Assembly (NCBI GenBank): GCA_037074705.1
Contig: CM073590.1
Location: forward strand, 53,337,895 to 53,401,894
Reading direction: 5' to 3'
Length of the DNA stretch: 64,000 nucleotides
Origin: Zhengitettix transpicula
Taxonomy: Eukaryota > Arthropoda > Insecta > Orthoptera > Tetrigidae
The notes below the pieces were generated by a model that did no database searches, was not told the DNA's origin, and saw only the letters and a list, made by a program, of their open reading frames with translations. The position numbers were made by a program, and so were the translations under genes. Below are positions 23,908 to 35,775 of this stretch, in pieces; within the stretch, counting starts at the first letter, position 1, and every line of letters begins with the position of its first letter.

Positions 23908-24655
23908 TATACACATACATACATACTTGTTGCAACACTCAGTTAAAGACAAAGTACTTCTAATGAATAATTAAGCCAACTTGTTGATGGACAGAAATTT
24001 ATCATATGTAATGTAAAAAAGTCAACAAATTTTTTTTAAAAAAAGATAGTATTTGAAGTTGAGGCATGGAGGAGGTAAGTAAGATAGTTCAATTAGAAGA
24101 GTTTAAGTGACATGCCATAATGGACATGTACTTCAGAAAATAATTGAAGAAGGAATAAATATGAAGAACCCTGAATTGATGAACACAGATTTTCACTTTG
24201 TCCAAATTCTTTTAACAGGATATTTTTTCAGTTGGTTCATTATTATTTTTACTAAAGCCCTTTATTAGAACCAACATGTTTGTGATCAGTTTCAGTTCAC
24301 AAGACTTTTGTCAATGTATTTGATTTGGGTTTGTAAAATACGTTAATACATCTTTGTATTATAAAATATTGTATTGGATAAACATGTATTTTGGTCTCAA
24401 TTCATATTTCTTTCTAATTGGTCCACACTTGTAAGTTTAATATTCATGTTCAATCTAAGAAGTTGCACAATTCTGTGTCATATTGTATGTTATTAGTTAG
24501 TTTAGTTATATCTTCAAAGGTTATGCATTGACATTAATATGTAGTTGAGAATGATAATTTGAACTCAGATCCTCTAATATTGTGCAAAGCATTTAGGAAG
24601 GGGTAACTTTTGCAATGAAATATATTTTATATTACATCATAATATTATTTTTCAG

Positions 24656-24775
24656 ATTGATCCTCTATTGATACCAATAGTGATAAACGGACCTTCATGG
24701 ACTCCTCCTATTAAAGGATATGATAGTCCTGATGGAGAATACATAGACACTACAAAAAAATGGGAAAATGAATAA
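24656..24775 (+). CDS. MRPL40: Mitochondrial ribosomal protein L40, last exon
   Basis: It follows TTTTTCAG in phase 0 and encodes 39 residues before TAA. It includes IDPLLIPIVINGPSWTPPI and ends DTTKKWENE. The D-P-L-x-P...GP.WTPPI...P.G.Y.D.TK pattern matches the C-terminus of animal L40. The three visible exons give about 163 residues, against roughly 200 for the whole protein. The missing 30-40 residues are the expected targeting peptide region. Confidence 0.92.
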   Translation: MDPLLIPIVINGPSWTPPIKGYDSPDGEYIDTTKKWENE

Positions 24776-24867
24776 ATAAAATTATGGTAGAACTTTATAA
24801 ATTCACTGTAACATTAATCAATATTTGTAATTACTGTATGGAACCATATTTACACATACACTGTGTG

Positions 24868-24873
24868 AATAAA
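24868..24873 (+). terminator. Candidate poly(A) signal of MRPL40
   Basis: AATAAA lies about 95 nt after the stop codon. A second AATAAA overlaps the stop region itself (near 24770). The downstream one is the more usual distance. Confidence 0.55.
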
Positions 24874-25104
24874 AACTGTATAAAAATGCTGCTTATTTAA
24901 TTAATTTTCTTTATTCTTACCATTCACTCAGGAGCCATGTCCATACTCTGTAAAACTATTATTACTGTGTAACTTTTCACAAATTCAGACATTGGTGAAA
25001 TTAAATTGAATTTAAATAATGAAACCAATTGGTATTCTAAATTTATTTAACATAACAATAAAACCTATAACACTAATAGAACTCGTATCAATATTGTAAG
25101 TTAA

Positions 25105-25600
25105 TTATACAGGCTGTTTCAGAATTCCTATTACAGACTTCTAGGAGTTATAAGGGGGACTGAGTAGATAAAGTTATAATGAGGAACACATGCCCAGAAA
25201 TGTACCATTTGGGTGCAAAATAAGTTTGATTATTCCAAATTGAGGGAGTGGTTCATCTGTGGAGCACCACAGTCAGCGCTCATAACTTTGAAGGTACCTG
25301 TATCGCAGAGTTGTTGTATTGTGACAAAAAATTGTTTGTGATTGGAGTGAGGCAATGGTGAAAATGTAACCATGTATTCTACCGTCCGGTACTGCCTGAT
25401 TACTGAGTGACAGCTGATGCAAACACTGACTCGGCGGAACCGATTGTAAACACAAGAGATATTATATAAGCAGTTGTCCTCAGCCCATGAAGTGGGAGAT
25501 TTGAAATCGATTCATCCAAATGATACATTTCAGGATATGGGTTCCTTATCAAAACTTTATCTGCTAAGTCCCTTCTTCAAACTCTAGAAGTCTGAGTCTA
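25105..25600. mobile_element. Foldback element with ~100-bp inverted ends
   Basis: The left arm (ACTTCTAGGAGTTATAAGGG near 25137, AGTAGATAAAGTTATAATGA, GGAACACATG..AGAAATGTA.CATTTGG) is mirrored at about 25515-25600. The interior has no transposase. A phrase near the left arm (ATTCCAAATTGAGGGAGTGG, then TTCATCTGTGGAGCA) returns at about 25905, so another fragment of the same family lies nearby. Confidence 0.5.
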
Positions 25601-28273
25601 GAAGTTGAGGCCATGAGGCCTAGAGTATGCTTCCTCATTGTTTATGGTAAGGTTTATTATGATATATATATATATCATATGCCACATTCTCCTGAGATTT
25701 AACCTCCATTGCAGGTAGGTGCAGCTTAACGTCCGACAGGTACCTGAACAACAACACTCTTGGCAAAGTTATGTTAATATAAGTCTTCAAAGAACGGCCC
25801 TTCCCCGACCAGACTCAGTTACCTCCTAGCACTTCTTCCAATAGAGAAATTTTTGTACACCTGCTACATCAGTTCTGGTGTCTAGTGTGATTCGAGCTGA
25901 GATTTATTATTCCAAATCAAGGGTGTGGTTCATGTGTGGAGCAGCACAGTCACTTTCCCAAATAACGTTGGATCCCAAGGGATATCTGCCAGTCTTCCCC
26001 GAAGAACGGCCCTGATTGATTATGGGTAGAGCGATTTTAGTTTAGGAGTCACAGGAAAGTAGGGTTACACTAGCAAAAGACTATTTAAATCTTTTATGAC
26101 CCATTCCCAACTCCGTGATGGAAATGGGTGGCAGGCAGTCACCGAACAGAGAATTGTGGCCAGCCAGTTTCATCATTAGATATGAGAGACAAATCTGCGA
26201 CACCTTAACAAGCGAAATGACTGCCTTGGGGTAACCTCCCTATAGTCACCAGGTACCTGCCATCCATGCTCTGATGAAAGAATAACAATCTGGTGTGTCT
26301 GTATTTCCGCATCAATAAGTGTTTGACGATATTTGTGTTAGATGACGCCCAATACTCGTGACACTTTTATTTGAACGAAATAATGTTTTAATTTAAGTCT
26401 CTTGTGTAGATAATCGCCCTAATAATCCAAATTTTAATAACCCTGTTAATTGATTATAAAATTTAATAATAAAATAAATTAAATGTTTATTATCAAATAA
26501 TTTATTTCATACAGCCAACCCAAATAATTCCGATCTAAAAAAAAACGGTTGCCTATCCCTAGACCAGAACAGCATTTGATGTGTATCCCCAGGAATCAAG
26601 GTTTAGGCCGGATGGGCACAAATTACTACAAACACTGGTTAAAATTTTATTACAATGAAAACGTGACTTGCATACTAAATACAAAGGTGAGTTCCTCCTT
26701 TTGCCAAACCACATGAACCACCAAAAATAGGGAAAGAAGACAGGACACAATAAAGTAAAGCGGTAAGAGTAGATTGACCTTGATCGCCGAAGCCCAGGGC
26801 TCGACTCAGTGTGTACGCTAACTCACATATGAAGAAATCACTTGGTATGATTTCAGGAGATCTTTTGTTTGAAATTCAATTAATATTTCATACTTACCCT
26901 GTATATTGACGGATCATTCCTTGTGTCCGCTTGGTAAGTATCATTAATGTCTCTTCCACGACTTATGCCCCACTTGTTTTAACAGACCTCATCAGGGTCT
27001 GGCAAACCAGTCATATCAGGAACTTAAATAATCGAAAAATTGCCAGTACACCTCACGGTAAAAATATTTAAGTGCGGGAGAATCCATCTTTATTTCTAGA
27101 GTCAACATTTCTTGTACATCAACGTAAGTAATTTTGGTATAGAACATGAAAGGAGAGTAAAGTTATTTGAATGGTGGCCAAGTCATCTATCCTGCTTCAT
27201 TTTGGTCACCATAGCTGAACTCATGCAACTCAACCATTTGGTGACTGGGAAAAGTGATAGTACAATCATTTGTTTATTGATTTGAAATTGGTTGGGTTTC
27301 AATCGACTCATGTACTGACCCACACTTTTGTACATGGTCGAGGTCACCAAATAGTTGCGTACGCAACTGTTTTGCCATTTGAGTGTGTGGAGGGCCTTAG
27401 AAAAAACAACGACAGTCTTCCCCACTGCTGTTTTCACAGCCTCACTGAGACGCGGTCTGCCATCTTTGGTGGTGCCACTTTCGAGCTTCTGGAGTACGGC
27501 CCCATTTCTCTATACGCGTACGGACTTCACATCCGCACCGTTGTACTTAGACCTTATTGATACCTACAAAGATAGTAGAAAACGTAGGACAGCGTCAGGC
27601 TGTGGTTTCGTTCGCTTCTGCAATTCGGGCTTCGTCACCTAATTTTTCATCTTATTGGAAATTATTTGGGTCCACCGCGACTTCGTTTCTCTGTCGTTGG
27701 TGCGACCTGCTGCAGATTATGAGGGCCCCAGTGTCTCGTTGTTCCCTTTCAGAGGTTTACGGGGATTTTCTGCTCGGACCTCTCATTTCCGCCGGCCACT
27801 TTGGCATGATTCCTGGAGTACATGCAATACCAAGGGCTCCTGTATCTTACGAAGGTAATTTGAATTTCTTTTTTTTAAGATTCTTTAGAATGTCCTTCAC
27901 TTCACTGTGACATGATCTATTTTTTACGTTTGTCCTCTTCCCGCTCAAGCAGATAGATAGCAGTCACAGGAAGCCCGCACTAGGGCCATGAAACTGGACG
28001 CTCTGGGACTTCCTTCATGGTACCGCAATCTGAATGACAACATCTGCTCTCCTGCCGAAAGCACGATTCAAAACAAACAAAAATATTATATGTCTCGTAT
28101 CGCCGGAATAACAAGCTAGTACACAGTGTATCTTAATACGATACAATGCACGTCCATAACGTTCGGATATAGCTGCACGCCTCCGAAACAAGGAAGGTCA
28201 GCTACTACCATTACTACTGCTATTGACACCATGAAGTATAATATACTGCTCCTCGTACTAACTATTCTTTAAG
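25601..28273. other. Unassigned repeats and spacer
   Basis: At about 25895-25960 lies a second fragment of the 25105-25600 family. The 27180-27900 part is less AT-rich and has overlapping open frames on both strands. They share no motif that I can name, so it is probably an old transposon. No host exon is recognised. Confidence 0.4.
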
Positions 28274-30006
28274 CCCAGTGGCGGCTCGTGATTTTTTTAA
28301 AAATTATGTCCTACATCACCCCAAACAATTTTTATGAGGCAAATTATGTAAAATAATGATACAACAGTGATAGTGTTACCAATACTCCGCGAAAAATGAC
28401 CCTACCCCTAATATGCAACATTTATAATAGAGTCTAATTTTTAAAGCGAAATAATTGAACACCAAGTTGAAAGTCATTTCTAACACTAAAGTATGTTTTC
28501 TTCATATACATATTGTAATAATTTACAAATTAGATAAATATAATCTTTTACAATAATTCAAGATGTGAATTCTGTGGCGTTTTTAAACGAAAAGAACTAT
28601 TACGTGAAAACTATTAAACAAGATTTATTAACAATTTTAAAACAAGTATTCAAATTACAAAATATTTGGGATCTCAGGGTCTTGAACTGGGTTTGATGAT
28701 GGCAGAATTTATATAAACAAAATCACAAAAATTACATTTACTTTATACGGGAATCAATGCGTCTGAACATAGACGAAATTTGTTGCTGAAGGAATAATGT
28801 TAAAAGATTGAGTTTAAACAATTTCATTTTATCAATAATTAAAGAATGATCTAAATAATTAAAGATCTCATTTTATCGATAATTAAAGAACGATCTGACG
28901 TTTATCTTTTAAACGTGGTTTACAATGATTTTAAAGTTTTCTTTCTACTTACGGCAGCCCAGGTCTCATTTTAACTTTTTGTGCACAATTTTGGGGTTTT
29001 CACAGATTCTAATTACTCACAGACTCTAATTAGCATAGTTTGTCGGTTAGTTTAAAATGGATTGGTTGATTCTCGATGATTTACTGCAAACTGGATTCGT
29101 AGATCTCGTGAGTCATGTTGAAAATGCCACTCACTGGTTTTGTCTGTTGACTGAGGATTGATTTAGTTTCTGCGATTTGATGTAGCAGCATACTTATTAC
29201 TGGAACACATTCTCTCGTTCCTTAAATTAGACCTTTTTCATTCTCGCTGCTGACTGACTAAATTGTTCAACTTTTCGTGTATTAGAATTTTGTGGTCTTT
29301 ACACCTCGCCGTTCTTTGCCTGACTGTTCGTTCTTTTACTGTGTTCTACTTGCTGTCTGCTGCCCAACTATTCGTTCGTCTCGTAAATTTTGAGCGCGTA
29401 AAACCTTCTCGACCGATCAACAATACTTTCTTTGCATTGCCGGTTTGTTGCGGCGTCCGCTATATCCACCAATAATGAGTCCTCTACAATTCAACTTTTC
29501 AATTAGAACAATGCCTTAATTACCAATTACTACAATATATAATAATTTAGATTGTCGTGTGATTTTCTCAGTTCGATGAAAGTCTTACAAATACCTAAAA
29601 TATAAAGCAAAATGTTCGAATAATATTTATGTTTTGAAAACATAAAGTACTTTAAAGTAAATTTTTTAATTACTGAATGATATTTAAATTTGATGTTACT
29701 TCTTATGCCTTCCCCTTACGGTGCAGGCTCTGTGTATTATAGCATAATCAGGAGGCAGTTTGTTGAGCTTTAAGGATGGTGCAGTGGGGTGAAACGAAAT
29801 ACTGAGCATGCACATTGCTGCCGTGGGGACCACAGCGACAGCCAGCAGGATGAATTAGCAGGAGCGAGTGTGCGCAATAAATGCAGTTTAAAGTCTTCAA
29901 AATCGAAGCAAAAATTCACATTTTTATAGTGTTTATTAAAATTAATCTGAAATCATTCTTCCTAAATTTAGTCATGTGCTCCAGCACACATACACACCAC
30001 CCGTCA
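28274..30006. mobile_element. Possible hAT-type relic with nested LTR-like unit
   Basis: The left end reads CAGTGGCGGCTCGTGA and the right end, reverse complemented, reads CAGTGACGGGTGGTG. These fit the CAGTG-type ends of hAT transposons, and TGCTCC near the right end is typical of one insect group. No 8-bp target duplication is visible and there is no transposase, so this is only a candidate. The LTR-like unit 28514-29534 would be nested in it. Confidence 0.3.
28514..29534 (-). mobile_element. LTR-like unit, copy 4
   Basis: It runs from TGTAATAATT to AATTACTACA. It shares with the others the layout and phrases such as CTTGAACTGGGTTTGATGA (near 28690; compare the CTGGGTT phrases in copies 1-3). 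On the minus strand AATAAA lies near 28625. The primer-site-like motif seen in copies 1-3 is not clear here. An open frame at 29263-29475 has no recognisable motif. Confidence 0.45.
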
Positions 30007-33000
30007 CTGCTAATGGCCAATCATTTGAACAAGAATTATGTGTAAATGTAGGAATTCAAATTTTCTAAATATTCAAGTGTATAAATCACAACATCATTTG
30101 ACAGTGATCATGAATTCATGGTTATGGTAGGGTTTTTTTATCTGCAGATATGATGGAGACTGGTGAGGTTGGAATGTGTATAGTCTCAGATTAGGACAAT
30201 CAAACAACAAAGATGAAGTACTTAAATTCACATGGACCTTCACATTTCTTCCATTGCTCTGACTGAGTACGTTTATAATGTTTCTGTGTGTGATGTAATT
30301 ACAAAAGTAGAGTTTACTGCCTCTCAAAATAGGAAGCACCATGTGAAAAAAAAGTGTACACCATGTTATTATTGATAAAATGAATATAAATTGCATTTAA
30401 GTGGTGAGTAAGTTTAAGTTCATTATTTAATTTCATCATGATTATATTTAATCCTGCTATGTTTTTTTCAACATGAGTACAGCAGATTAGTAAACAAAAG
30501 GTTTAAACGTATTTAATATAATAACTTGTGGTTATATTGAGGGTCATATAAATTTTTGTGTACTTGAACCACTAATGTTACAAAAGACATACCATTTGAA
30601 AGGACATTCCAAGCTCTTTGAAATGAAACCAATATGCGCTATACAACTCTTATACAATAATAATTATTAGCATTCAGTTCAGTATTCCACAAAAAAAACA
30701 TTGTGGCTAAAAATTCTAAAAATATTTTTTTGGTATCAGTTCATACTTTCATTTTTTTTATATTAATTTTATATAATTAATATAAATATATATTTTATTG
30801 ATTTTATGTGGATTAGCAAAAATATATTAAATAAATATGAGTACCTACATAATATACAGGTTTTACCCAATGAACAACAACTGTAACATTTAGAATAATA
30901 ATTTAATATTTACCATAACATGTATATAAATTAATTACAAAATTATTTGTATATATAAAATACTGAAGCACAAATAAAACAAATCAAGTTTTAAACATAA
31001 GCTACTAATCACAACCTAATTATATGGCATTTTTTTATGAATAACATGAAATTTACTTATATAATTTTAAAACACTTTACAATCTTAATATACTAATAAC
31101 AATTTTAGTATCACAGTCTCTGTGCCTTGTGCTATTTCTTTGTCATGCATACACTTATCTGATTTACCTATTATTGATTTATAAGAAATACCTTATGCTT
31201 ATGAAATAGAAAAGACAAACAGGAAACATTTTCATTGTTTATTGGATTTTCATTGAAGAAAAAAAAACATAATTTTTACACAAAATAATATTTTTTTCAT
31301 ATTCTAACACACGGAATAATATTATATTAATATTATCTGATACTTAAGTTGAATTTAATCATGGAATAATATTAAATTTCAATTATTGTATGCTCAAGAA
31401 AAAGTAATAGTATGTGTTTTAAGATTGAGAATCAATATGTTTTAGCCTATATTTGTTAATATGTAAATTTTTCTATTGTTGAATGTGGTTTAATAATGTG
31501 GGCGTATGAAGAGATACTATATTTACATGATTGTATTATTAATTAGGGTTCACTAAGCAAAAAGGAAAGAACATTTCTGTCTCAGGGCCTTCACATCTCA
31601 CTAAATAATTTGAGATGCAGAGATGGGTAGATCTTTAGTTACTTCCAAATGTGACAGTTTTTAAATATTATATGACAGATGAGAGGTCAAATTATGCCAA
31701 GTCCTAAATGGTAAATCAAAGAATGTTGTTTTTTTGACACAATAGAAATGTCACATCTCAGATAAGGAATAATATTTTAAGTTTAACAATAAACAGGAAT
31801 TATTGAGAGAGATTCTTAATTCATATAAAAACAACACATGTTGGTGACAAGTCACATAAAAAGATATCATGTTACACAAAGGATGAGCATTAAATTTCGG
31901 TAAGTGGACTTCAAGAATGAGATATTCATGTCCTAAATAATCACCTTAAATTTAATTCATCACTAATATTATTTTATGAACTGTGAGAAGTCTTAATATG
32001 ATGGTGAAACACAATCCTGTTTTTTAATTTGGCATTGATTCGTGCAACATTTTAAATAATATAATATGGAATCTTGTGTAATTAATTTTTTTTAAAAATA
32101 TTGTGCATTATTTAGGCCTAACAATATAAATATCCTGTTTTATTGTGTGAATAAAAAAATTGTAGATGACTTATTTGGAGCAGTTGCCTTCTTCATGGAG
32201 AATACCAAGCTGTTTATGTTAATCATTTATCCAAATGTATATAATTGGGACAAGGTATGTCCTATTAGTACTTTGCCATATCTTAACTCCATCACCTCCA
32301 GATATTTTTAAATACCAATTATACTTATGTTAATCTACAGACAACCAGCATTTATAAAAAATTATTTATACTGCTCATAAGTACAGAGTGGCCCATAAAG
32401 ATAATCAGCTTTAAAATTGCCATTGCTTGTAAACATTATACTGGAGTGGAGTGATAATTGGAAATTGTCAGGATTGATTGCTTCATGGCAGTTAAATATG
32501 TCTTCTGAGTGAATTTTTTATTCCAAAGATATTTATTCCATTCAGATTGCACAACTTAAATCAGTTTCCCATTGATTTTATGGATAGTATGTTGCCCATA
32601 AAATTCCATTCTACAGGTTCCACCCTTACCAGATGTCTGAAAGGAAACAAAGGCTGAAGAAGCAGTTAGTGAAGATATTCTTTACAGCAATATTGCAAAT
32701 AAATTTGCAGGAAATCAGCTGAGCTAAGGGGTAGTATTTATTTTAAAGAATTAATTGTAGCCTTACAAGATTCAGCCTCTGTAGAAACTGTAACAATGAT
32801 CTGAATGTTTTTGTCAAAAACATGTTTGAGAATCTTAATATAGTTCAACAACATATTATTATTATTGTCCAGAGCTCAATTATATGAATCATTAATAAAC
32901 AAAAGGTCAGTATTGGATCCAGAAAAATTCTAATCAAAACATTTAAAAACTCTGCCTATATTAGAGGAAGCTATTTCATCTTTTATTGGCCCTCATTTTT

Positions 33001-33654
33001 TGAAAGCAAGTGAGGTCAGACTGTAACCAGAAATAAAGACTGGTACACAACAATTTTACATAATCTTTTATTCCTGAAACTGCTAATTTGAAGCTTAAAA
33101 TGTTTTGAATATTATGATTCATGTCAGGATAATGTTACTTTAAAGATGTTGAAATTTAATGTGAATTAAATGTTTTGGATATGCTTTACAGTTTTCTTTA
33201 AATAATTAATTCAGATCTTATCAACAATATAATCCACCCAGTTTAATCTAAACTTAAAAAAATATATACAATTTTCCTTTCCAAAAATACACACTGTATT
33301 GACTGTTCAGAAAAAAGTAATGAAAAAGTAAAAGTTCATATATTATTGTCTGCTTACTCTATTCTATGGAAGACTCTTGTTTTTGAATATTTGATCATAT
33401 TTTTATAAAACGGGATTTAAATAACAAACTTCTTGTTTAAAACACGTTTAAAAAATCAAAGTTGATTGGTTAATACTGTTTATACCATAATTAATCGATC
33501 TATTTATTAATAGATATTCATATTTCCTGCAAGAGATGCGATTCACGTTGTACGTTCCTCGGATACAAGTTCAAATGAGCATCCCTGATCATTCAAGGCG
33601 TATCGTTTTAGAATCTAAAGAAATATCTAAATAGCACATGCACGAAAAGCGGCG
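30007..33654. other. AT-rich spacer, nothing recognised
   Basis: Very AT-rich, with many homopolymer runs and stop codons in all frames. A 100-residue minus frame at 30094-30396 has no known motif. No repeat family found elsewhere in the window is evident here. Confidence 0.45.
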
Positions 33655-33660
33655 TTTATT
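33655..33660 (-). terminator. Candidate poly(A) signal of the RING ligase gene
   Basis: On the minus strand AATAAA lies about 300 nt past the stop codon at 33959, a reasonable 3'UTR length. Confidence 0.4.
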
Positions 33661-33958
33661 ATTAAACAAACAATATTGTGCGTATCCAAATCAGCTCTGG
33701 ACTTGCAAACAAAGCTCTTAAAAGCCCCGCAAGGCAAATATTCTCAAAATTCTTAAACAGAACCACACAAAAACCGGAACTCGCTTCAAGGATAATTTGC
33801 AAGTCTCCGCATGATAGCAGTGGTCCATACTGAGTACAACTTCTTTCAGTAAACCGAAGTTTTCAATGCAATACGAGTACGTATAGCGTCCTCCTATAAT
33901 ACCTATTTTCAAGTTTTGAGCACCACGAAGGAAACTGTGAAAGAAAGAGCGAGTGCGC

Positions 33959-34411
33959 TCAGTCGAAGGTGTAGCGCCGCTTGCAGATTGGGCAGTTGTC
34001 GGAGGCCTTGAGGCACTGTCGCAAGCACTCTGCGTGGAACATGTGATGGCAGGGCGTGACGCGGGCGCGCCGGGGCATGGCGCTCAAGCACACGGCGCAG
34101 ACGTCGTCGTGGGCCGCCAGCTCGTCGGACAACGCGGGTCGGAAGCGTGCCAGGGCCGCCTGCTCGGCCCGCAGAGCCCGCAGAGGACCTAGCCACAGCT
34201 CCCTCAGCCGCAGGTGCACGTTACAGTACGCAGCCAGCAGGACAACCTTGCCGCAGGGAGCATCGCCCGTCACGCACAGTGCCAGCGCCATCAGCAGGGA
34301 CGCGCCCGCCGTCGCGGCACGCAGCACCACCGGCGCCCATAGCTGCTCCAGAGACTCCAGCACGTCCAGCTGCAGCCACGACAGCACGCACGGGAACATG
34401 TCCACGAACAC
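33959..34411 (-). CDS. TRC8/RNF145-type RING ubiquitin ligase, last exon
   Basis: Members of this family are multi-pass ER-membrane E3 ligases with a sterol-sensing-like N-terminal half and a C-terminal RING-H2 domain. The exon follows a GGTTGAAGCAG acceptor and encodes 150 residues: a hydrophobic segment at about 25-50, another at about 54-63, then a juxtamembrane helix (YCNVHLRLRELW) and a spacer ending DELAAHDDVCAVC. These resemble the stretch before the RING in RNF145/RNF139. The RING-H2 ligands are Cys105, Cys108, Cys121, His123, His126, Cys129, Cys140 and Cys143, so the domain is complete. The protein ends only seven residues after the last Cys. The exon is strikingly GC- and CpG-rich compared with its surroundings. 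The acceptor could also be three bases upstream, adding one Gln. Confidence 0.85.
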   Translation of the reverse strand: MFVDMFPCVLSWLQLDVLESLEQLWAPVVLRAATAGASLLMALALCVTGDAPCGKVVLLAAYCNVHLRLRELWLGPLRALRAEQAALARFRPALSDELAAHDDVCAVCLSAMPRRARVTPCHHMFHAECLRQCLKASDNCPICKRRYTFD

Positions 34412-34780
34412 CTGCTTCAACCAAATCAACAGTTTTAGGGGTTCTCTCTTATTGTTATATGTTGTAATTGTGCGCACGGATCGGTTACAGTCTATGAACA
34501 ATGAACGATTAAGAATACATAATTACAATATTTAAATCAACATTAGAGAAAAACAAAAATTAGTGTAAATTATAACTAAAAAAAACCTGACTTATTAAGT
34601 GACACCATCGGCCAAAATTAGAAGGAAGTTCAAGTGAATATACTAAAGTCAGCAGCAGCAAAAAAACACCATTTGGAATAGGGGTTTAGCGTTGCCGGAA
34701 GTTCTTCTGTTGATTTGGAAGGTTGGGGAAAAATGTCTACGTCACTTCCATAATTTTCTTGATATATTTTCTTATATATA

Positions 34781-35731
34781 CACGAGGGTAGTCTGAAAAG
34801 TTTCCGACCTAACAAATATACAAGACACTTTTTATTCAATTTTTTTTCTACATAGTCTACTTGTAAGTCTCTACACTTCTCACAGCGATGCTTCCATCTC
34901 TTTAACCTGACCAAATAGTACTCGACGTGTTTCTCTGCAAAATAATTGTTTACGAAGGTGATACCGCCTCATTTAACGAAAATCTATGTCCTCCGGGCAC
35001 AAATTTTAGATAAGGGAACAAAAAAATTCTCTTGGGGCTTGATCTGGTGAGTAAGGGCGGTGGTCAAAGATGCACTTGCCCAAAAAAACAGTAGCCATCA
35101 CTTTCCCAGTAGAAAAATCATTTTTTGCGTTTTAGGATCTGATTCCCACTGTTTTGGCTGGGTTGTAATGGTGTATCCAAGTTTCATCTACAGTAATTAA
35201 TCGACGCCAAAACTGTGACTTATTGGCCCTAAACTGCGCCAACGCGCGGGTAGCGTCCTCATGCATAAATCTTGATTCAATATGTGACAAACACTTTCTT
35301 TGGACGTATTCATAATCTCTGCTATCTCTCTCTTCAATTCGACAACTTTCTAAGACCATTTGGTAAACTTGAGCGATGTGGTTGCAATTTTTGGACGTCC
35401 CGAACTGTCAACGTCTCCCAAGCTGGTAGGGCCACGTTTAAATTCAGCTGTCCAAAATTTCAAGATAGTAAATGATGGTGCAGCGTCTAACTCGTCCTTG
35501 ATTTGCGTAGGTGTATTACGTTTCCAAAACAAATATTTAATGACAGCTCGATAAACGATTTTTTCCGTTTTCACAAAATAACAATCATAGAGTCACTCAA
35601 TCGATTGTAAAGCAACAATTGCTCGTCCTAAATGGCTGAAATTTTAGTGAGGACCTTTCAAGACATGTGCAAACGAATGTCTTGTTGACAAGTGTTTCAT
35701 GCTGAAGTCGGAAATTTATCAGACCACCCTC

Positions 35732-35734
<3 letters not shown>
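34781..35734 (-). mobile_element. Mariner element, internally deleted
   Basis: The ends are imperfect inverted repeats of about 28 bp (ACGAGGGTAGTCTGAAAAGT and, from the other side, ACGAGGGTGGTCTGATAAAT) flanked by TA. The length is about 950 bp against roughly 1.3 kb for intact mariners. On the minus strand lie the helix-turn-helix N-terminus (35574-35350), the first catalytic block (VDETWIHHYNP, about 35170-35200), a damaged ATVF block, a PYSPDQAP remnant and the C-terminal VKEME/LKRWKHRCEKC region (about 34914-34800). The block with the second catalytic Asp (HDNAPAH type) is deleted, and stops and frameshifts are present. Confidence 0.85.

Positions 35735-35772
<38 letters not shown>
35735..35772. 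repeat. TA microsatellite
   Basis: About 38 bases of TA, squeezed between the right end of the mariner and the left end of an LTR-like unit. Confidence 0.95.

Positions 35773-35775
<3 letters not shown>

Larger units (their letters stand above)
19289..24655 (+). other. MRPL40 intron, 5.4 kb
   Basis: Bounded by GTATGT and TTTTTCAG. It holds a mariner relic (about 19602-19784), a half MITE-like repeat near 20785, two LTR-like units (21645-22273 and 22330-23844) and two long TA runs. Open frames at 21891-22380 and 23382-23952 are produced by the LTR-like units and microsatellites and are not genes. Confidence 0.8.

Noticed and set aside
34056..34535. Long plus-strand frames opposite the RING exon
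   Set aside because: They are antisense shadows caused by the GC-rich coding exon; low-complexity Ala/Arg/Pro content and no domain.
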